Source: Nitrosopumilus sp. b3
GTDB lineage: Archaea > Thermoproteota > Nitrososphaeria > Nitrososphaerales > Nitrosopumilaceae
Reading direction: 5' to 3'
DNA length: 64,000 bases
Assembly: GCF_014078525.1 (NCBI RefSeq)
Contig: NZ_MU078694.1
Location: 62,001-126,000, forward strand
Positions 16,590-29,772 of the stretch are shown one piece after another. How positions within the stretch are numbered: the stretch's first letter is position 1; every line of letters begins with the position of its first letter. A program made the translations under genes and the position numbers. The notes under the pieces were generated by a model, which worked only from the letters and a program-made list of their open reading frames with translations, was not told where the DNA came from and did no database searches.

Positions 16590-17045
16590 CTAAATGATCT
16601 TTGTAACACTAGATTTGAAATCAGACTCATACCATGTAGTCTTGTACGGCTTGTTCTTTTTTGATAAAATGTTTATTGCAATATGAGAGAATGGTTTTTT
16701 CTTGTCAATTGAGCCATGAGTATGGAGTACTTTGGCTGGAATGTGCACAATATCTCCCTCGTTTAGAGTAATTCTTTCAGTTCGTTTGATTTTGAAATTA
16801 CTTTTTGATGTGCCATATTTTTTGAAAATCTCAAGACTCCCCTTCCCCTTTACTGCAATTAAGACTTGATTTCCATCATGCTGATGAATTTTTGTTCTAG
16901 AACCTTTCTCAAAATGAACATGGTAGATGTCTTGATCTTTTGATTTTATCTTTTCAGATAATATCTTCATCCATGTTTTACCTGTAAACCAGTCTGGGTT
17001 TACCTTACGTTGATCCCCTGTACCAGTAATGTTTGTTTTTTTCAT
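16590..17045 (-). CDS. Cupin-domain protein with full metal motif
   Basis: 151 residues. The cupin core has KIHQHDGNQVLIAVKGKG (His-x-His plus Gln) and GDIVHIPAKVLHTHGS (His-x-His), giving a plausible metal site. The N-terminal NPDWFTGKTWMKILS resembles carboxymuconolactone/cupin proteins of the quercetinase type. It ends one base after the SHOCT gene and is co-directional with it and with the second cupin, forming a three-gene unit. Substrate unknown. Confidence 0.75.
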   Translation of the reverse strand: MKKTNITGTGDQRKVNPDWFTGKTWMKILSEKIKSKDQDIYHVHFEKGSRTKIHQHDGNQVLIAVKGKGSLEIFKKYGTSKSNFKIKRTERITLNEGDIVHIPAKVLHTHGSIDKKKPFSHIAINILSKKNKPYKTTWYESDFKSSVTKII

Positions 17046-17046
17046 G

Positions 17047-17433
17047 TTATATTCTACTCAAAATCTTTGTTTTCTTTTCTCTGAATTCTTTTTCAGTAAG
17101 AATGCCTGCCTTTCGCAACTCTGCTAGTTTTTCAAGCATGTTCAAATCTTCTCTGGAATTTGCACCTAATTTCTTTGCAGATGATAATCCCTCGTTAATT
17201 TTTTCTAAACTCTTTTTTTGTAATAACTCGCTTTCTTTTTTTGCTTTAGTGGTGAATTCCTTGCTTGCCTTTGAAGCTTGTTTTGCAGTTAACTCTCCTA
17301 ACTCTACTGCCTCATCTAGAGCTTCATCTGCTTTTTTGATTCCTTCCTGGATTGCCTCATCAGCTTTTTTAAGGAATTTATCGATATACCCACCTTTTTT
17401 TGATTTTGGTTTAGTTTTCTTTGTTGCTGCCAT
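17047..17433 (-). CDS. Lys-rich coiled-coil protein with SHOCT domain
   Basis: 128 residues. A basic N-terminal tail (KKTKPKSKKGG) leads into a long Ala/Lys/Glu-rich helix. The C-terminal ~30 residues (LEKLAELRKAGILTEKEFREKKTKILSRI) are a typical SHOCT motif, often found at protein ends and thought to mediate oligomerisation. Probably a DNA- or membrane-associated structural protein. It stands first in a small operon with two cupins. Confidence 0.75.
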   Translation of the reverse strand: MAATKKTKPKSKKGGYIDKFLKKADEAIQEGIKKADEALDEAVELGELTAKQASKASKEFTTKAKKESELLQKKSLEKINEGLSSAKKLGANSREDLNMLEKLAELRKAGILTEKEFREKKTKILSRI

Positions 17434-17508
17434 GATGATTAAGTAATTCCAAATCTATTATTTCTTTCCTAGTAGAATTGGTTTAATAGCCTGATTTTAC
17501 AAGATATA

Positions 17509-18222
17509 GTGATTTTGGAAAACAATGACTATGGTGTAAAGACCATTGTAATTAGAAAAAACCTTGATGACGAAGAGGCTCTAAAAATTGTAGAGCAAAA
17601 AAAGACAGACCCTTTCAAGTCATTACTGTCAAGACCCAAAAAAGAGGACATTCATCTTGACTCTCTAAAATTATACTATGAGGCATCATTGATTGTATCT
17701 GGAAAATATGCTGCAAATTATTTTAGAAAAGCATCTCATACAATTGATGTAGATTCAAATGTGCATGGCGTTGTTATGGGCGATGCAGTATTTCCTGTTC
17801 GCTCAAAATCTGGTTTGGAGAAAGCATTTGTTGGAAAAAAAGGAAAGAACAAAGTAGACTTGAGTTTAGAGGAGCATGTTTTTGTTGAAGAAGAAGATGA
17901 ACTGACCTTTGATCATTATGGGCTAGAGGTGGAACTCCCATTCAAAATTGATTCAAAAACAATAGAGAACTATCCTAAAAAAATTCTAGAAGATAACACA
18001 TTCACTATAAAAAAACCTGAATTCACATATGATTCTGCAATTGAGAAACTTCAAATTCATTTGAAAAAACCAATGGACCCTGATGTGCGAGATCTTTCTG
18101 ATGAGTTTGTTTTACATGATATTACCGAAGTATACATTCCAATTTTTGAAGCAAGACTCTCTGATCCTAAAAAAAGAGTCGAGATTATTAGAATTGATGC
18201 TGTAAGAAAGAAAGTTTTGTGA
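17509..18222 (+). CDS. Conserved hypothetical protein, 237 aa
   Basis: GTG start; the frame opens just after a TTTAATAG-type promoter. It is soluble, mixed alpha/beta and rich in Lys and Glu. No signal peptide, Cys pairs or nucleotide motif is seen. The middle (YFRKASHTIDVDSNVHGVVMG) and a C-terminal LHDITEVYIPIFEARLSDPKKRVEIIRIDAVRKK segment look like beta-sheet domains. It converges on the TPR gene with a two-base gap. I do not recognise the family. Confidence 0.55.
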   Translation: MILENNDYGVKTIVIRKNLDDEEALKIVEQKKTDPFKSLLSRPKKEDIHLDSLKLYYEASLIVSGKYAANYFRKASHTIDVDSNVHGVVMGDAVFPVRSKSGLEKAFVGKKGKNKVDLSLEEHVFVEEEDELTFDHYGLEVELPFKIDSKTIENYPKKILEDNTFTIKKPEFTYDSAIEKLQIHLKKPMDPDVRDLSDEFVLHDITEVYIPIFEARLSDPKKRVEIIRIDAVRKKVL

Positions 18223-18224
18223 TC

Positions 18225-19046
18225 TTAAATTTTAACTAATTTTCTGAATTGTTCATTACTGTGTAGTTTCTCAAAGATGGGCTCTTCTTTTGCCCATGAA
18301 CGAATTACTTTGGGATTTTTTGCAACAGCTTGTTTTAGAAGTTCTAGTGATTCAGGATATTTCTCTAATGCTGCATTGCTTCTTGATTTTGCATAAATAA
18401 CATTTACATTATCTTTGAATTTTTTTAGAATATCGTCAAATACATCTAATGCTTTTTCATGTTGTCCTAGTTCTGCTAATTGAACTCCTTTTTGAAAAAA
18501 TGCATCTTGGTTGTTTGGATATTTTTTACAGATATTCTGAAAGCAGTTTAATGCCTCTTCATGTCTTTTCATCTTGCCTAGAACAATTCCCTTGTAGACC
18601 ATTGCATTTGGCTTTCTTGGCTCAATTAGAATAGCTTTTTCTAAAGCATCTAATGCCTCTTCATGCTCTTTTAGTTTGTCTAGTAGCACTCCTTTGTTAA
18701 AAAAAGATGCAGCATATTTTGGGTCAGCATCAATTGCCTTATCATAGCATTCAGCAGCTCCTTGTATGTTGCCTAATTCAGCTGATGCAATTCCCTTGTT
18801 GTTGTAAGCTTGGGCGTCTTTGGGGTTGATTGCAAGCAATTTATCAAAACATGTTATTGCATCACTGTATTTTTTTACCTGGTTGAGTGCCAATCCTTTG
18901 TTAAATAATGCTGATGTGTTTTTTGGTTCTTGTTTTAGGACTTTGTTTAATAGTGAGATTGCACCCTTTGGTTGATTCTTCTCCATTAGTGACATTGCGT
19001 TGTATAGCAAATCTTCTACGTTTTCTTTTCCTCCAAATAAGCCCAT
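18225..19046 (-). CDS. Tetratricopeptide-repeat protein
   Basis: 273 residues. At least six consecutive 34-residue TPR units are visible, each with the W/L-G-Y/F-A-P pattern, for example AYNNKGIASAELGNIQGAAE and SFFNKGVLLDKLKEHEEALD. It starts MGLFGGKENVEDLLYNA and has no signal peptide, so it is a cytoplasmic scaffold. It is monocistronic. Confidence 0.9.
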   Translation of the reverse strand: MGLFGGKENVEDLLYNAMSLMEKNQPKGAISLLNKVLKQEPKNTSALFNKGLALNQVKKYSDAITCFDKLLAINPKDAQAYNNKGIASAELGNIQGAAECYDKAIDADPKYAASFFNKGVLLDKLKEHEEALDALEKAILIEPRKPNAMVYKGIVLGKMKRHEEALNCFQNICKKYPNNQDAFFQKGVQLAELGQHEKALDVFDDILKKFKDNVNVIYAKSRSNAALEKYPESLELLKQAVAKNPKVIRSWAKEEPIFEKLHSNEQFRKLVKI

Positions 19047-19145
19047 GATTTCTACAAAATGATATTGCTAATTACTTTTGTCACTAGACATTAATTTGAT
19101 GTATGATGAAGATATGCTTAATTTGAATTAGAAAATAATTGAATT

Positions 19146-19508
19146 GTGTCTGATATTGAATTATCATACGTGGCAGACAAGGTCCATGTGCATAGGTGGC
19201 CAAAAGACTCCCCTGATTGGGATGAAAACACAATTGAAGAGTTGGATAAAAATATCAACAAAAATTCTCAAAGAAAGCAGATCACAGTTGGAGAATCTAC
19301 TGTAAAAATCCAGCATGTCAAATTCTACTCTTTGAAAAAAGTTGGAGTTACTGTACCTCTATTCAAAGACGAATGTACTATGATCTTTGAAGCCAAATTT
19401 GGGGAATTATTTGCGCATGTCCACATTACCATAAAGAATGAAAACTATCTTGAGATTTTTAATCAGTTAATTGATTGGAGAAAGAAATTCTTTCCAGATT
19501 ACAAATAA
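19146..19508 (+). CDS. Conserved hypothetical protein, 120 aa
   Basis: GTG start. A small soluble alpha/beta protein with [21 protein letters not shown] near the N terminus and [32 protein letters not shown] at the C terminus. No metal or nucleotide motif. The last ten bases overlap the convergent aminotransferase gene. Family not recognised. Confidence 0.5.
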   Translation: MSDIELSYVADKVHVHRWPKDSPDWDENTIEELDKNINKNSQRKQITVGESTVKIQHVKFYSLKKVGVTVPLFKDECTMIFEAKFGELFAHVHITIKNENYLEIFNQLIDWRKKFFPDYK

Positions 19509-20803
19509 TCATTTGTAGCTTCAATCATCTTCTTGATGTCTGCCTTTGTATGGGCATATGATATTGCGCCTAGCTTTCCAGGTAAAAAGAAGATTCCATC
19601 ATGGGCTAGCATCTTAAAGTGATAAGCGTGCAATGATCTAGTATCGCATTTTGAGGCTTGAGTAGCATTAGTGATTTCTGTAATTCCGTTTTTCACAAAA
19701 TGTGTCATAAACAAAGAGCCCTTACCAGATACTATTACTTTGCCATCAAACACTTTGGTTAGTTCCTTTCTTACATAATCTCCTAACTCATTAATTGTAG
19801 AATGAATTGACTTGTTGTTTTTCAAAACAGAAAGTGTTGCAAATCCTGATGCCATTGATGTTGGATTTGCAGAAAACGTTCCGCCACCAACGTAGCTGCG
19901 TTCAGATTTTTTCTTTCCAGTGGTATCTGCATACTCCATGATTTCCTTTTTCCCACACATCACACCAATTGCCATGCCGCCGCCAACAATCTTTCCTAGT
20001 GTAACAATGTCAGGATCAAGTTTCATTGTAGGATACAGACATCCAAAGCGAAATCTAAAACCTGTAACTATCTCATCTAAAATAAACAATGAATTGTTTT
20101 TCTTGCAAAACTCTTGAATCCCTTTTAGATAATCTGCATCAGCAGGAATGCATCCTCCCCCACCTAACACCGGCTCTATAATTACACCTGCCAAATCTTT
20201 TGCATGTTTTTTCAAAACAGAAAGTGAGTTTTCCAAATCATTGTAAGGAATTGAAACAATCTTCTCTTCATTAACAACTCCTGAACTTTCAGACTCTGTA
20301 AACGGCCAGTTAACTGACTTTAGCAAGTCAGAAGTGTATCCATGCCATCCACCATCAATCTTTGCAATAATTTTTTTCCCAGTAACAGAGCGTGCAAGTC
20401 TTACTGCATACATTGTAGCTTCAGTCCCTGATGTGACATAGCGAATCTTTTCAGCTACTGGAACATTTTTGGAAATTAATTCTGATAGTAATATTGTCTG
20501 CTCATTTACTGTCCCATACATCCAGCTTTTCTCAATCTGTTTTTTTATAGAGTCTTTGACATTTTTTTGTCCGTGTCCCAAAATCAGACTCCAGTGACCC
20601 ATCCAGTAATCAGTATATTTGTTGGAATCAGCATCGACAAGATTCTTCCCTGCAGATGATTTTACGACAAATGGATATGGCTCATAATATCTTATGTTAT
20701 GACTTACACCATTCACGTGAAGCTTTGCTGACTTTGCAAATAATTTTGCAGACTGTGGAGTCTTTTTCTTGTACTCTTTTGTATAATCCAAAACCAAATT
20801 CAC
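19499..20803 (-). CDS. Class III aminotransferase, glutamate-1-semialdehyde aminomutase-like
   Basis: 434 residues with PLP-enzyme motifs: [17 protein letters not shown] (phosphate-binding region), the Asp in [12 protein letters not shown], and the Schiff-base Lys in [15 protein letters not shown]. The spacing and GHxHP-like ILGHGQKNV segment fit glutamate-1-semialdehyde 2,1-aminomutase (HemL) and close relatives. No other tetrapyrrole gene is nearby, so it may be a paralogue acting on another amino-ketone rather than the biosynthetic HemL itself. Confidence 0.8.
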   Translation of the reverse strand: MNLVLDYTKEYKKKTPQSAKLFAKSAKLHVNGVSHNIRYYEPYPFVVKSSAGKNLVDADSNKYTDYWMGHWSLILGHGQKNVKDSIKKQIEKSWMYGTVNEQTILLSELISKNVPVAEKIRYVTSGTEATMYAVRLARSVTGKKIIAKIDGGWHGYTSDLLKSVNWPFTESESSGVVNEEKIVSIPYNDLENSLSVLKKHAKDLAGVIIEPVLGGGGCIPADADYLKGIQEFCKKNNSLFILDEIVTGFRFRFGCLYPTMKLDPDIVTLGKIVGGGMAIGVMCGKKEIMEYADTTGKKKSERSYVGGGTFSANPTSMASGFATLSVLKNNKSIHSTINELGDYVRKELTKVFDGKVIVSGKGSLFMTHFVKNGITEITNATQASKCDTRSLHAYHFKMLAHDGIFFLPGKLGAISYAHTKADIKKMIEATNDYL

Positions 20804-21174
20804 GTAATCTATCTGTCATTTTAACCCTCAAAATGACCATAAATGGTTCAATTTTACGACTAGGATGTGTTTAAGGGGGGGGGGTAAAAATTAAAAGTTG
20901 TAATTTTTACAAAAAATAGCCCCGATCAGGCACAAATTCACGTATGGTTTATATGGATTCTCCATACTTCACCTTCTGCATACGTAACGCAATAGGCGGC
21001 GCTTGTGATGAAGTTTGGCAATATGCCATTTTGTGATTCATGGGCCTCCAGTTACGCATACAAGAATGAGGATTTGATTGAAAGATCAATATCTGAGATG
21101 TGAAGATTATGTGCATCCGTCAATTCCAATTAAAGTACAAATGTACTTCAATAATCAAAATACAAAATATTCAG
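20804..21174 (+). promoter_or_regulatory. rRNA operon promoter and 5' leader
   Basis: This ~370-base stretch has no gene. A run of ten G (20875-20884) is followed by an inverted repeat with 9-base arms, GTAAAAATT and AATTTTTAC (20884-20910). A good archaeal TATA box, TTTATATG, is at 20948-20955, predicting transcription start near 20980. The 5' arm of the 16S processing stem lies at 21097-21120. Confidence 0.7.
21097..21120 (+). other. 5' arm of 16S rRNA processing stem
   Basis: Pairs with 22662-22684 on the far side of 16S: 23 complementary base pairs interrupted by one bulged T. This is the long leader/trailer helix from which archaeal pre-16S is released by EndA-type cleavage. Confidence 0.85.
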
Positions 21175-22646
<1,472 letters not shown>

Positions 22647-22661
22647 AGACATGGAAAGTGT

Positions 22662-22684
22662 ACGGATGCACTAATCTTCACATC
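22662..22684 (+). other. 3' arm of 16S rRNA processing stem
   Basis: Reverse complement of 21097-21120 except for one bulged base in the 5' arm. Confidence 0.85.
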
Positions 22685-22757
22685 AAATCATCGATGCAAT
22701 GCATCACGAAAGTGGTGTATGAAGGATGTAGCAGGTCTCTGCCAGGAGGCATGCAAT

Positions 22758-22792
22758 GATCGTCGTGCATAGTCGTGTAATATGTGGCTGAA
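22758..22792 (+). other. 5' arm of 23S rRNA processing stem
   Basis: Complementary, with internal bulges, to 25779-25814 beyond the 23S gene. The strongest pairs are GTGGCTGAA with TTCAGCCAC, and GCATAGTC with GACTATGC. Confidence 0.75.
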
Positions 22793-22794
22793 TT

Positions 22795-25778
<2,984 letters not shown>

Positions 25779-25780
<2 letters not shown>

Positions 25781-25814
25781 CAGCCACTTACATAGAGACT
25801 ATGCGCGATGAATC
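25779..25814 (+). other. 3' arm of 23S rRNA processing stem
   Basis: Pairs with 22758-22792 in the 16S-23S spacer. Beyond it the sequence is AT-rich and without a gene to about 25986, with the T-rich stretch TTATATTTTTAATC (25859-25872) as a possible terminator. Confidence 0.7.
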
Positions 25815-25986
25815 ATTTTCATTCATCAAGTGGAAAAATATACACGACTTGTACGATGATTATATTTTTAATCACTCTAGCTAATGCTATGCATTTTTTT
25901 GTGATTTAAAATCTCTTAGTGAATACTATACACGACAAAAAAATCCTGGCAATATTTTATCTACTTATTTGATGAAATAAAGAACT

Positions 25987-26178
25987 TCAATTTTTGTGAT
26001 GATTGTCAATAAAGCATTGCTTGCAAATTTTACTTCCCACTCTTGTCTTTAAGAATGAAATTTGATCAGAGTTTAATCGTCCATGTTGAATTAGGTTAAT
26101 CAATTCTTCAGTTTCAATAATTTCAAATATCTTTTTACAGTTACATTGGGTGCATTCACAATTAATTTTTCTACCCAT
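25987..26178 (-). CDS. Zinc-binding microprotein, 63 aa
   Basis: Ligand pattern CECTQCNCKK near residue 7-14 and CKQC at residues 52-55, with HHKN at the end. It looks like a split zinc ribbon. The helix between the pairs (ETEELINLIQHGRLNSDQISFLKTR) could be a partner-binding arm. Function unknown. Confidence 0.55.
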   Translation of the reverse strand: MGRKINCECTQCNCKKIFEIIETEELINLIQHGRLNSDQISFLKTRVGSKICKQCFIDNHHKN

Positions 26179-26233
26179 TAGTTTGCACTGTTAAATTATC
26201 TTAAAAATAATCTTTGTATCTTCAACAAATGAT

Positions 26234-26431
26234 CTAGACGTGATTGTTTCTTTCTTTTTCAACTTGCTTCTCTATTACTTTGATACAAACATGACAGATA
26301 ACTGATTTATCTAATAAATTACATATGATCTCGTTATTTTGAAAATCTGAATTGTAAGTTGCACCTATGACAATCTTGTTAGTCCAAACTTCATAATCTT
26401 CTTTCTTTTTCCCACAAACAAAACAATTCAC
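26234..26431 (-). CDS. Zinc-binding microprotein, 65 aa
   Basis: Two CxxC pairs, MNCFVCGKKK at the start and VICHVCIKV near residue 45-53, separated by about 40 residues containing WTNKIVIGATYNSDFQ. A treble-clef or HNH-like zinc fold is plausible. It is the second of three consecutive minus-strand zinc microproteins here. Confidence 0.5.
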   Translation of the reverse strand: MNCFVCGKKKEDYEVWTNKIVIGATYNSDFQNNEIICNLLDKSVICHVCIKVIEKQVEKERNNHV

Positions 26432-26466
26432 AATTTTTCTATATTTTAAACAACTTAAGGATTTTA

Positions 26467-26592
26467 CTAAAGTTTAGGTAGATTTCCTGATTTGTCTAAA
26501 TTTGATTTACAAACTTTACAATAGAGTCTTACTTCTGTTGATAGAAATTCCGTTCCACAATTTTTACAAGTATAAAACTTCTTTTCACTCAT
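26467..26592 (-). CDS. Zinc-ribbon microprotein, 41 aa
   Basis: A short frame, MSEKKFYTCKNCGTEF at the start and YCKVCKSNL near residue 25-33. The CxxC...CxxC spacing is that of a minimal zinc ribbon. Third of three co-directional zinc microproteins between the rRNA operon and the histidine kinase. Confidence 0.55.
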   Translation of the reverse strand: MSEKKFYTCKNCGTEFLSTEVRLYCKVCKSNLDKSGNLPKL

Positions 26593-26890
26593 AACTTTCT
26601 TGAAATAAGTATGAACTTAAGCTTATGGTTGGAGTTTGAATAAGAGATCTAATTTCATCAAAAAATACAAAATTTACATGACCAAATGAATCATTTTCAG
26701 AATGGGGTGTAATGAACTGTTTTTTGAATAAATGATAAAACATGGCATGCATATTAGCCCGTCAACATCTTAATTTCCCTCAAATGACCTTTGGAATGTG
26801 ATTCATACCTGAAAGATACGATTGTTTACTGTGTTATCGAAAATTACACACTAGCGCTTGTATTATATCAAATGATAAAATTAAATCATT
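26593..26890. other. Intergenic region before histidine kinase
   Basis: No gene is supported. A TATA-like TATTATATC lies at about 26861-26869, some 25 bases before the kinase ATG. The partial element ACACTAG at 26847-26853 precedes it, resembling weakly the TTASCACTAG element found further right. Confidence 0.4.
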
Positions 26891-28015
26891 ATGGGGCTTA
26901 TCTCATCACTCAAAAGTCTGAATTTGAATTTATCCGATTTGGAAGAAATACTTACCGAACACTCTATTGCTACAGTAACTGATGCTCAGGGGACTATTGT
27001 ATATGCAAATAAAAAATTCTGTGATCTCTCAAAATATCCTGAAGAAGAATTATTGGGACAAAATCATAGGATTCTAAAATCTGATGAACATGATCCAGAA
27101 TTTTATATTGATCTGTGGAAAACAATATCTTCAGATAAAATCTGGGTTGGTGAAATAAAAAATCGTGCAAAAGATGGAACATTTTATTGGGTTAAAACTA
27201 CAATCATTCCAGTTAAAGATTCTGAAAAAAGCATAAAATATTATGTTGTGATTAGAACCGATATTACAAAAGAAAAACAGATGTATGAAAAACTTTTACA
27301 AGTTGAAGAACAACTTATCCAACAAAATTTATCACTAGCAGCTAAAGTTGCACTGAAGAGTTCTGATATTGTAAAGAATGAACGACTTGCAACAATTGGA
27401 ACTATGGCTAGCAGAATAGCTCATGATTTGAAAAACCCTTTGACTATACTGCATACTTATGCTGACATGCTAACTCCTGAAATTCTTTCAAAATTAGATT
27501 CAAAAGATAAAGAAAAATGGATTCGACTTCAAAACTCTATTTTTGATATGCATCGAATTATTGATGATGTGTTGGATTTTGCAAGGACTAGTGAAATCAA
27601 TAAGAAAAAAGCATCATTTTTGAGCATATTGAGACTATCTTTGAATAATGTTCGTTCTTCTTACGGAATTGTGATAAAACAGCCTCAGAACGATGTAGTT
27701 TTGAATTGTGATCGTAGAAAAATTGAAGGAGTGATGTCAAATCTGATTAGCAACGCTGTTCATGCTTTGGATGGACAAGGAGAGATCGAAATCACCCTTT
27801 CCTCTGATTCAAAAAATGTAATAATACAAGTAAAAGATTCTGGCCCTGGAATTCCTGATGAAAACTTGGAGAAAATCTTTGAGCCAATGTTTACCACTAA
27901 AAATACTGGAACTGGTCTGGGATTAGTAATTTGTAAAAGCATTATTGAGCAACACGGGGGAAGCATATCTGTAAATAACAATCCTACAACTTTTACCATC
28001 AAACTACCTGCTTGA
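26891..28015 (+). CDS. PAS-domain sensor histidine kinase
   Basis: 374 residues, soluble (no membrane helix). A PAS domain covers about residues 18-135 with the TVTDAQGTIVYANKKF and EIKNRAKDGTFYWVKTTIIPV motifs and PAC-like ITKEKQMYEKL end. The HisKA segment has the H-box ASRIAHDLKNPLTIL. The ATPase domain shows N-box NLISNAVHAL, G1 DSGPGIPDEN, F-box FEPMFTTK and G2 GTGLGL. No response regulator is adjacent, so it is an orphan kinase; ligand unknown. Confidence 0.92.
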   Translation: MGLISSLKSLNLNLSDLEEILTEHSIATVTDAQGTIVYANKKFCDLSKYPEEELLGQNHRILKSDEHDPEFYIDLWKTISSDKIWVGEIKNRAKDGTFYWVKTTIIPVKDSEKSIKYYVVIRTDITKEKQMYEKLLQVEEQLIQQNLSLAAKVALKSSDIVKNERLATIGTMASRIAHDLKNPLTILHTYADMLTPEILSKLDSKDKEKWIRLQNSIFDMHRIIDDVLDFARTSEINKKKASFLSILRLSLNNVRSSYGIVIKQPQNDVVLNCDRRKIEGVMSNLISNAVHALDGQGEIEITLSSDSKNVIIQVKDSGPGIPDENLEKIFEPMFTTKNTGTGLGLVICKSIIEQHGGSISVNNNPTTFTIKLPA

Positions 28016-28027
28016 TTTCCTACTGGT

Positions 28028-28105
28028 TTACTCTTCTAATTCTATGTCGTTTTGAAGTTCATTAGGTAATCCAATCCACCATTCTTTTTGATTCTCAGAC
28101 ATCAT
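28028..28105 (-). CDS. Possible 25-aa microprotein or gene fragment
   Basis: A short frame MMSENQKEWWIGLPNEL..., ending in Glu-rich residues. In-frame coding-like sequence continues about 12 codons upstream (DLLASLDQFC) to a stop, but no start codon is there. The EWW-GLP composition is unusual for random AT-rich DNA. It may be a remnant of a larger gene, such as a receiver or kinase tail. Confidence 0.25.
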   Translation of the reverse strand: MMSENQKEWWIGLPNELQNDIELEE

Positions 28106-28182
28106 GCAAAATTGATCTAAACTTGCTAATAGATCTGTTGGTTAATTCTTCAAAGTAACTATTCAAGAAAATCTGACAAAAT

Positions 28183-28668
28183 TTAGTCTTTCAAGTATTT
28201 CATATTTGAAACATTATCTGCATCTTTAGTTTTTACAATCACTGTGTCGCTTAGCTTATTGAAAATCCTTTGGCGTTTTTCGTTTGTTAATAACCATCCC
28301 AAAATCACATCAATTGGTAAAAGAAATGCCTTCCCAAAACTGCTAATCATGATTCCTTTCAAACTTGGTTTTTTTCCGTTAACGTGTACTATTTTCAAAT
28401 TCATGATCTTCTTTCCAACTGTTTGACCTGTTTTGTATTCTAACACAGTCCAATAAATGAAAAATAAAACACTAGTTGGAATGTACTGTATATTCTCCAT
28501 CCAGAATGAATTATTTTCAAATTCATAATCTAATGAACCAAATGATGCAAAAATTATTGCAGTTGATATCATTGAAATTATGATAAAATCAATAAGCCAT
28601 GCAAAGAATCTATCTGTCCACTTTGCTAAAATTATCTTAGATGGGATGTCTGAATTTGTAGGTTCCAT
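28183..28668 (-). CDS. RDD-family membrane protein
   Basis: 161 residues. The N-terminal WTDRFFAWLIDFIIISM carries the Arg-Asp pattern that names the RDD family. Three hydrophobic helices at about 25-45, 60-80 and 108-128 are visible, as is the TGQTVGKKIMNLKIV motif. RDD proteins are small membrane proteins, some linked to ion transport; the substrate here is unknown. Confidence 0.85.
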   Translation of the reverse strand: MEPTNSDIPSKIILAKWTDRFFAWLIDFIIISMISTAIIFASFGSLDYEFENNSFWMENIQYIPTSVLFFIYWTVLEYKTGQTVGKKIMNLKIVHVNGKKPSLKGIMISSFGKAFLLPIDVILGWLLTNEKRQRIFNKLSDTVIVKTKDADNVSNMKYLKD

Positions 28669-28765
28669 GAGATGTCTTTTAATTTCAAATTAATAAAATG
28701 TGTTAATCTTTAGCTAATAGTTATTCAAACACAGATAATTTATTTGCTAATTCTGATGTATTAGT

Positions 28766-28897
28766 ATGAAAGCAAAATTTGCAACATCTTGTATTTCCTG
28801 TGGGGATGAAATCCAACCTGGAAAAGAGATCTCAAAAAATAAAGATGAGAATTGGGTCCATAAGCATTGTGCTGAGGATTCAGAAGGACTGCCCTAG
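28766..28897 (+). CDS. Zinc-binding microprotein, 43 aa
   Basis: A short frame with CISCGDEIQPGKEI and WVHKHC. The CxxC...HxxC arrangement with the GKEI and W-VH-C spacing resembles the treble-clef PARP-like/LIM-like zinc units used in archaeal single-domain proteins. Promoter TATA unclear. Function unknown. Confidence 0.6.
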   Translation: MKAKFATSCISCGDEIQPGKEISKNKDENWVHKHCAEDSEGLP

Positions 28898-28926
28898 AAA
28901 TTAATATCCCTCATTTTTAAATAAAT

Positions 28927-29772
28927 TTGAAATTATTTTTGGTATCGATTAACCCTCTCCAATTATTACTGTGGACATTTCGTAGAAATGAAAAAGATGT
29001 TGTGAATCTTTACAGCACATTATCACCTGTTATGCAGATTTCAACAGGTGGGTCCATGCTAAATTTTGGCTATTGGTCATCAAAACACACTGATCCTATT
29101 TCAGCTCAAAATAATTTGTGCATGATATTTGCAGATCTAGCAGAATTATCTTCTGCAAAACGTGTGGTTGATGTTGGAAGTGGATTGTCTGCCCCTTCAA
29201 AACTGTGGCGAGATAATTTCCCAAATATTGATTTGTATGATGTAAATATTAATTTCAAACAACTCGGTTTTTCTGGAATTCAAAAAAATATTGAATTTTT
29301 AAACGCAACTTCTATCAAACTGCCAATAGCAAATGAAAGTGTGGATCGTGTATTGGCATTAGAGTCTGCCCAACATTTCAAACCATTAAATGATTTTATT
29401 TTGGAATCAAAAAGAATATTGATAAAATCTGGATTACTAGTAATTGCAATTCCGATAACCACAGAAAAATCCTCTTTTGGAAAGTTGGGTGTTTTAAAAT
29501 TTACTTGGTCATCTGAACACTATACGCTGGATTACTTGAAACATCTACTAAATGCTGCAGGTTTTACAATCTCTGAAGAAGAATTTATTGGGTCAAATGT
29601 TTATCCGCCACTTACAGATTATTACGTTAAAAATAGAGAATATCTAAAAAAATTAATTTTAACAAAATATTCTCCATATGTCGAAAAAATTCTTTTCAAA
29701 TCTCTTTTGAAAATGAAAAAAACATCTGAAGAAAAAATTATTGACTATGTCTTATTGAAATGCAGACTTTAG
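28927..29772 (+). CDS. SAM-dependent methyltransferase
   Basis: 281 residues with a TTG start (start uncertain). Class I Rossmann methyltransferase: motif I VVDVGSGLSAPSK (about residue 80), acidic end of strand 2 DLYDVNI, post-motif NATSIKLPIANESVDRVLALESAQHF, and RILIKSGLLVIAIP. The N-terminal MLNFGYWSS segment is typical of sterol/tocopherol-type small-molecule methyltransferases. Substrate unknown. It converges on the secreted-repeat gene. Confidence 0.8.
   Translation: MKLFLVSINPLQLLLWTFRRNEKDVVNLYSTLSPVMQISTGGSMLNFGYWSSKHTDPISAQNNLCMIFADLAELSSAKRVVDVGSGLSAPSKLWRDNFPNIDLYDVNINFKQLGFSGIQKNIEFLNATSIKLPIANESVDRVLALESAQHFKPLNDFILESKRILIKSGLLVIAIPITTEKSSFGKLGVLKFTWSSEHYTLDYLKHLLNAAGFTISEEEFIGSNVYPPLTDYYVKNREYLKKLILTKYSPYVEKILFKSLLKMKKTSEEKIIDYVLLKCRL

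Larger units (their letters stand above)
22647..22794 (+). other. 16S-23S internal transcribed spacer without tRNA
   Basis: About 148 bases. It contains the 3' arm of the 16S stem (22662-22684) and the 5' arm of the 23S stem (22758-22792). No tRNA-Ala or other tRNA can be fitted, unlike the spacer of many Euryarchaeota. Confidence 0.8.

Noticed and set aside
22647-22794. tRNA-Ala in the 16S-23S spacer
   Set aside because: No sequence that folds as a cloverleaf or has the usual T-loop consensus; only processing-stem arms are present.
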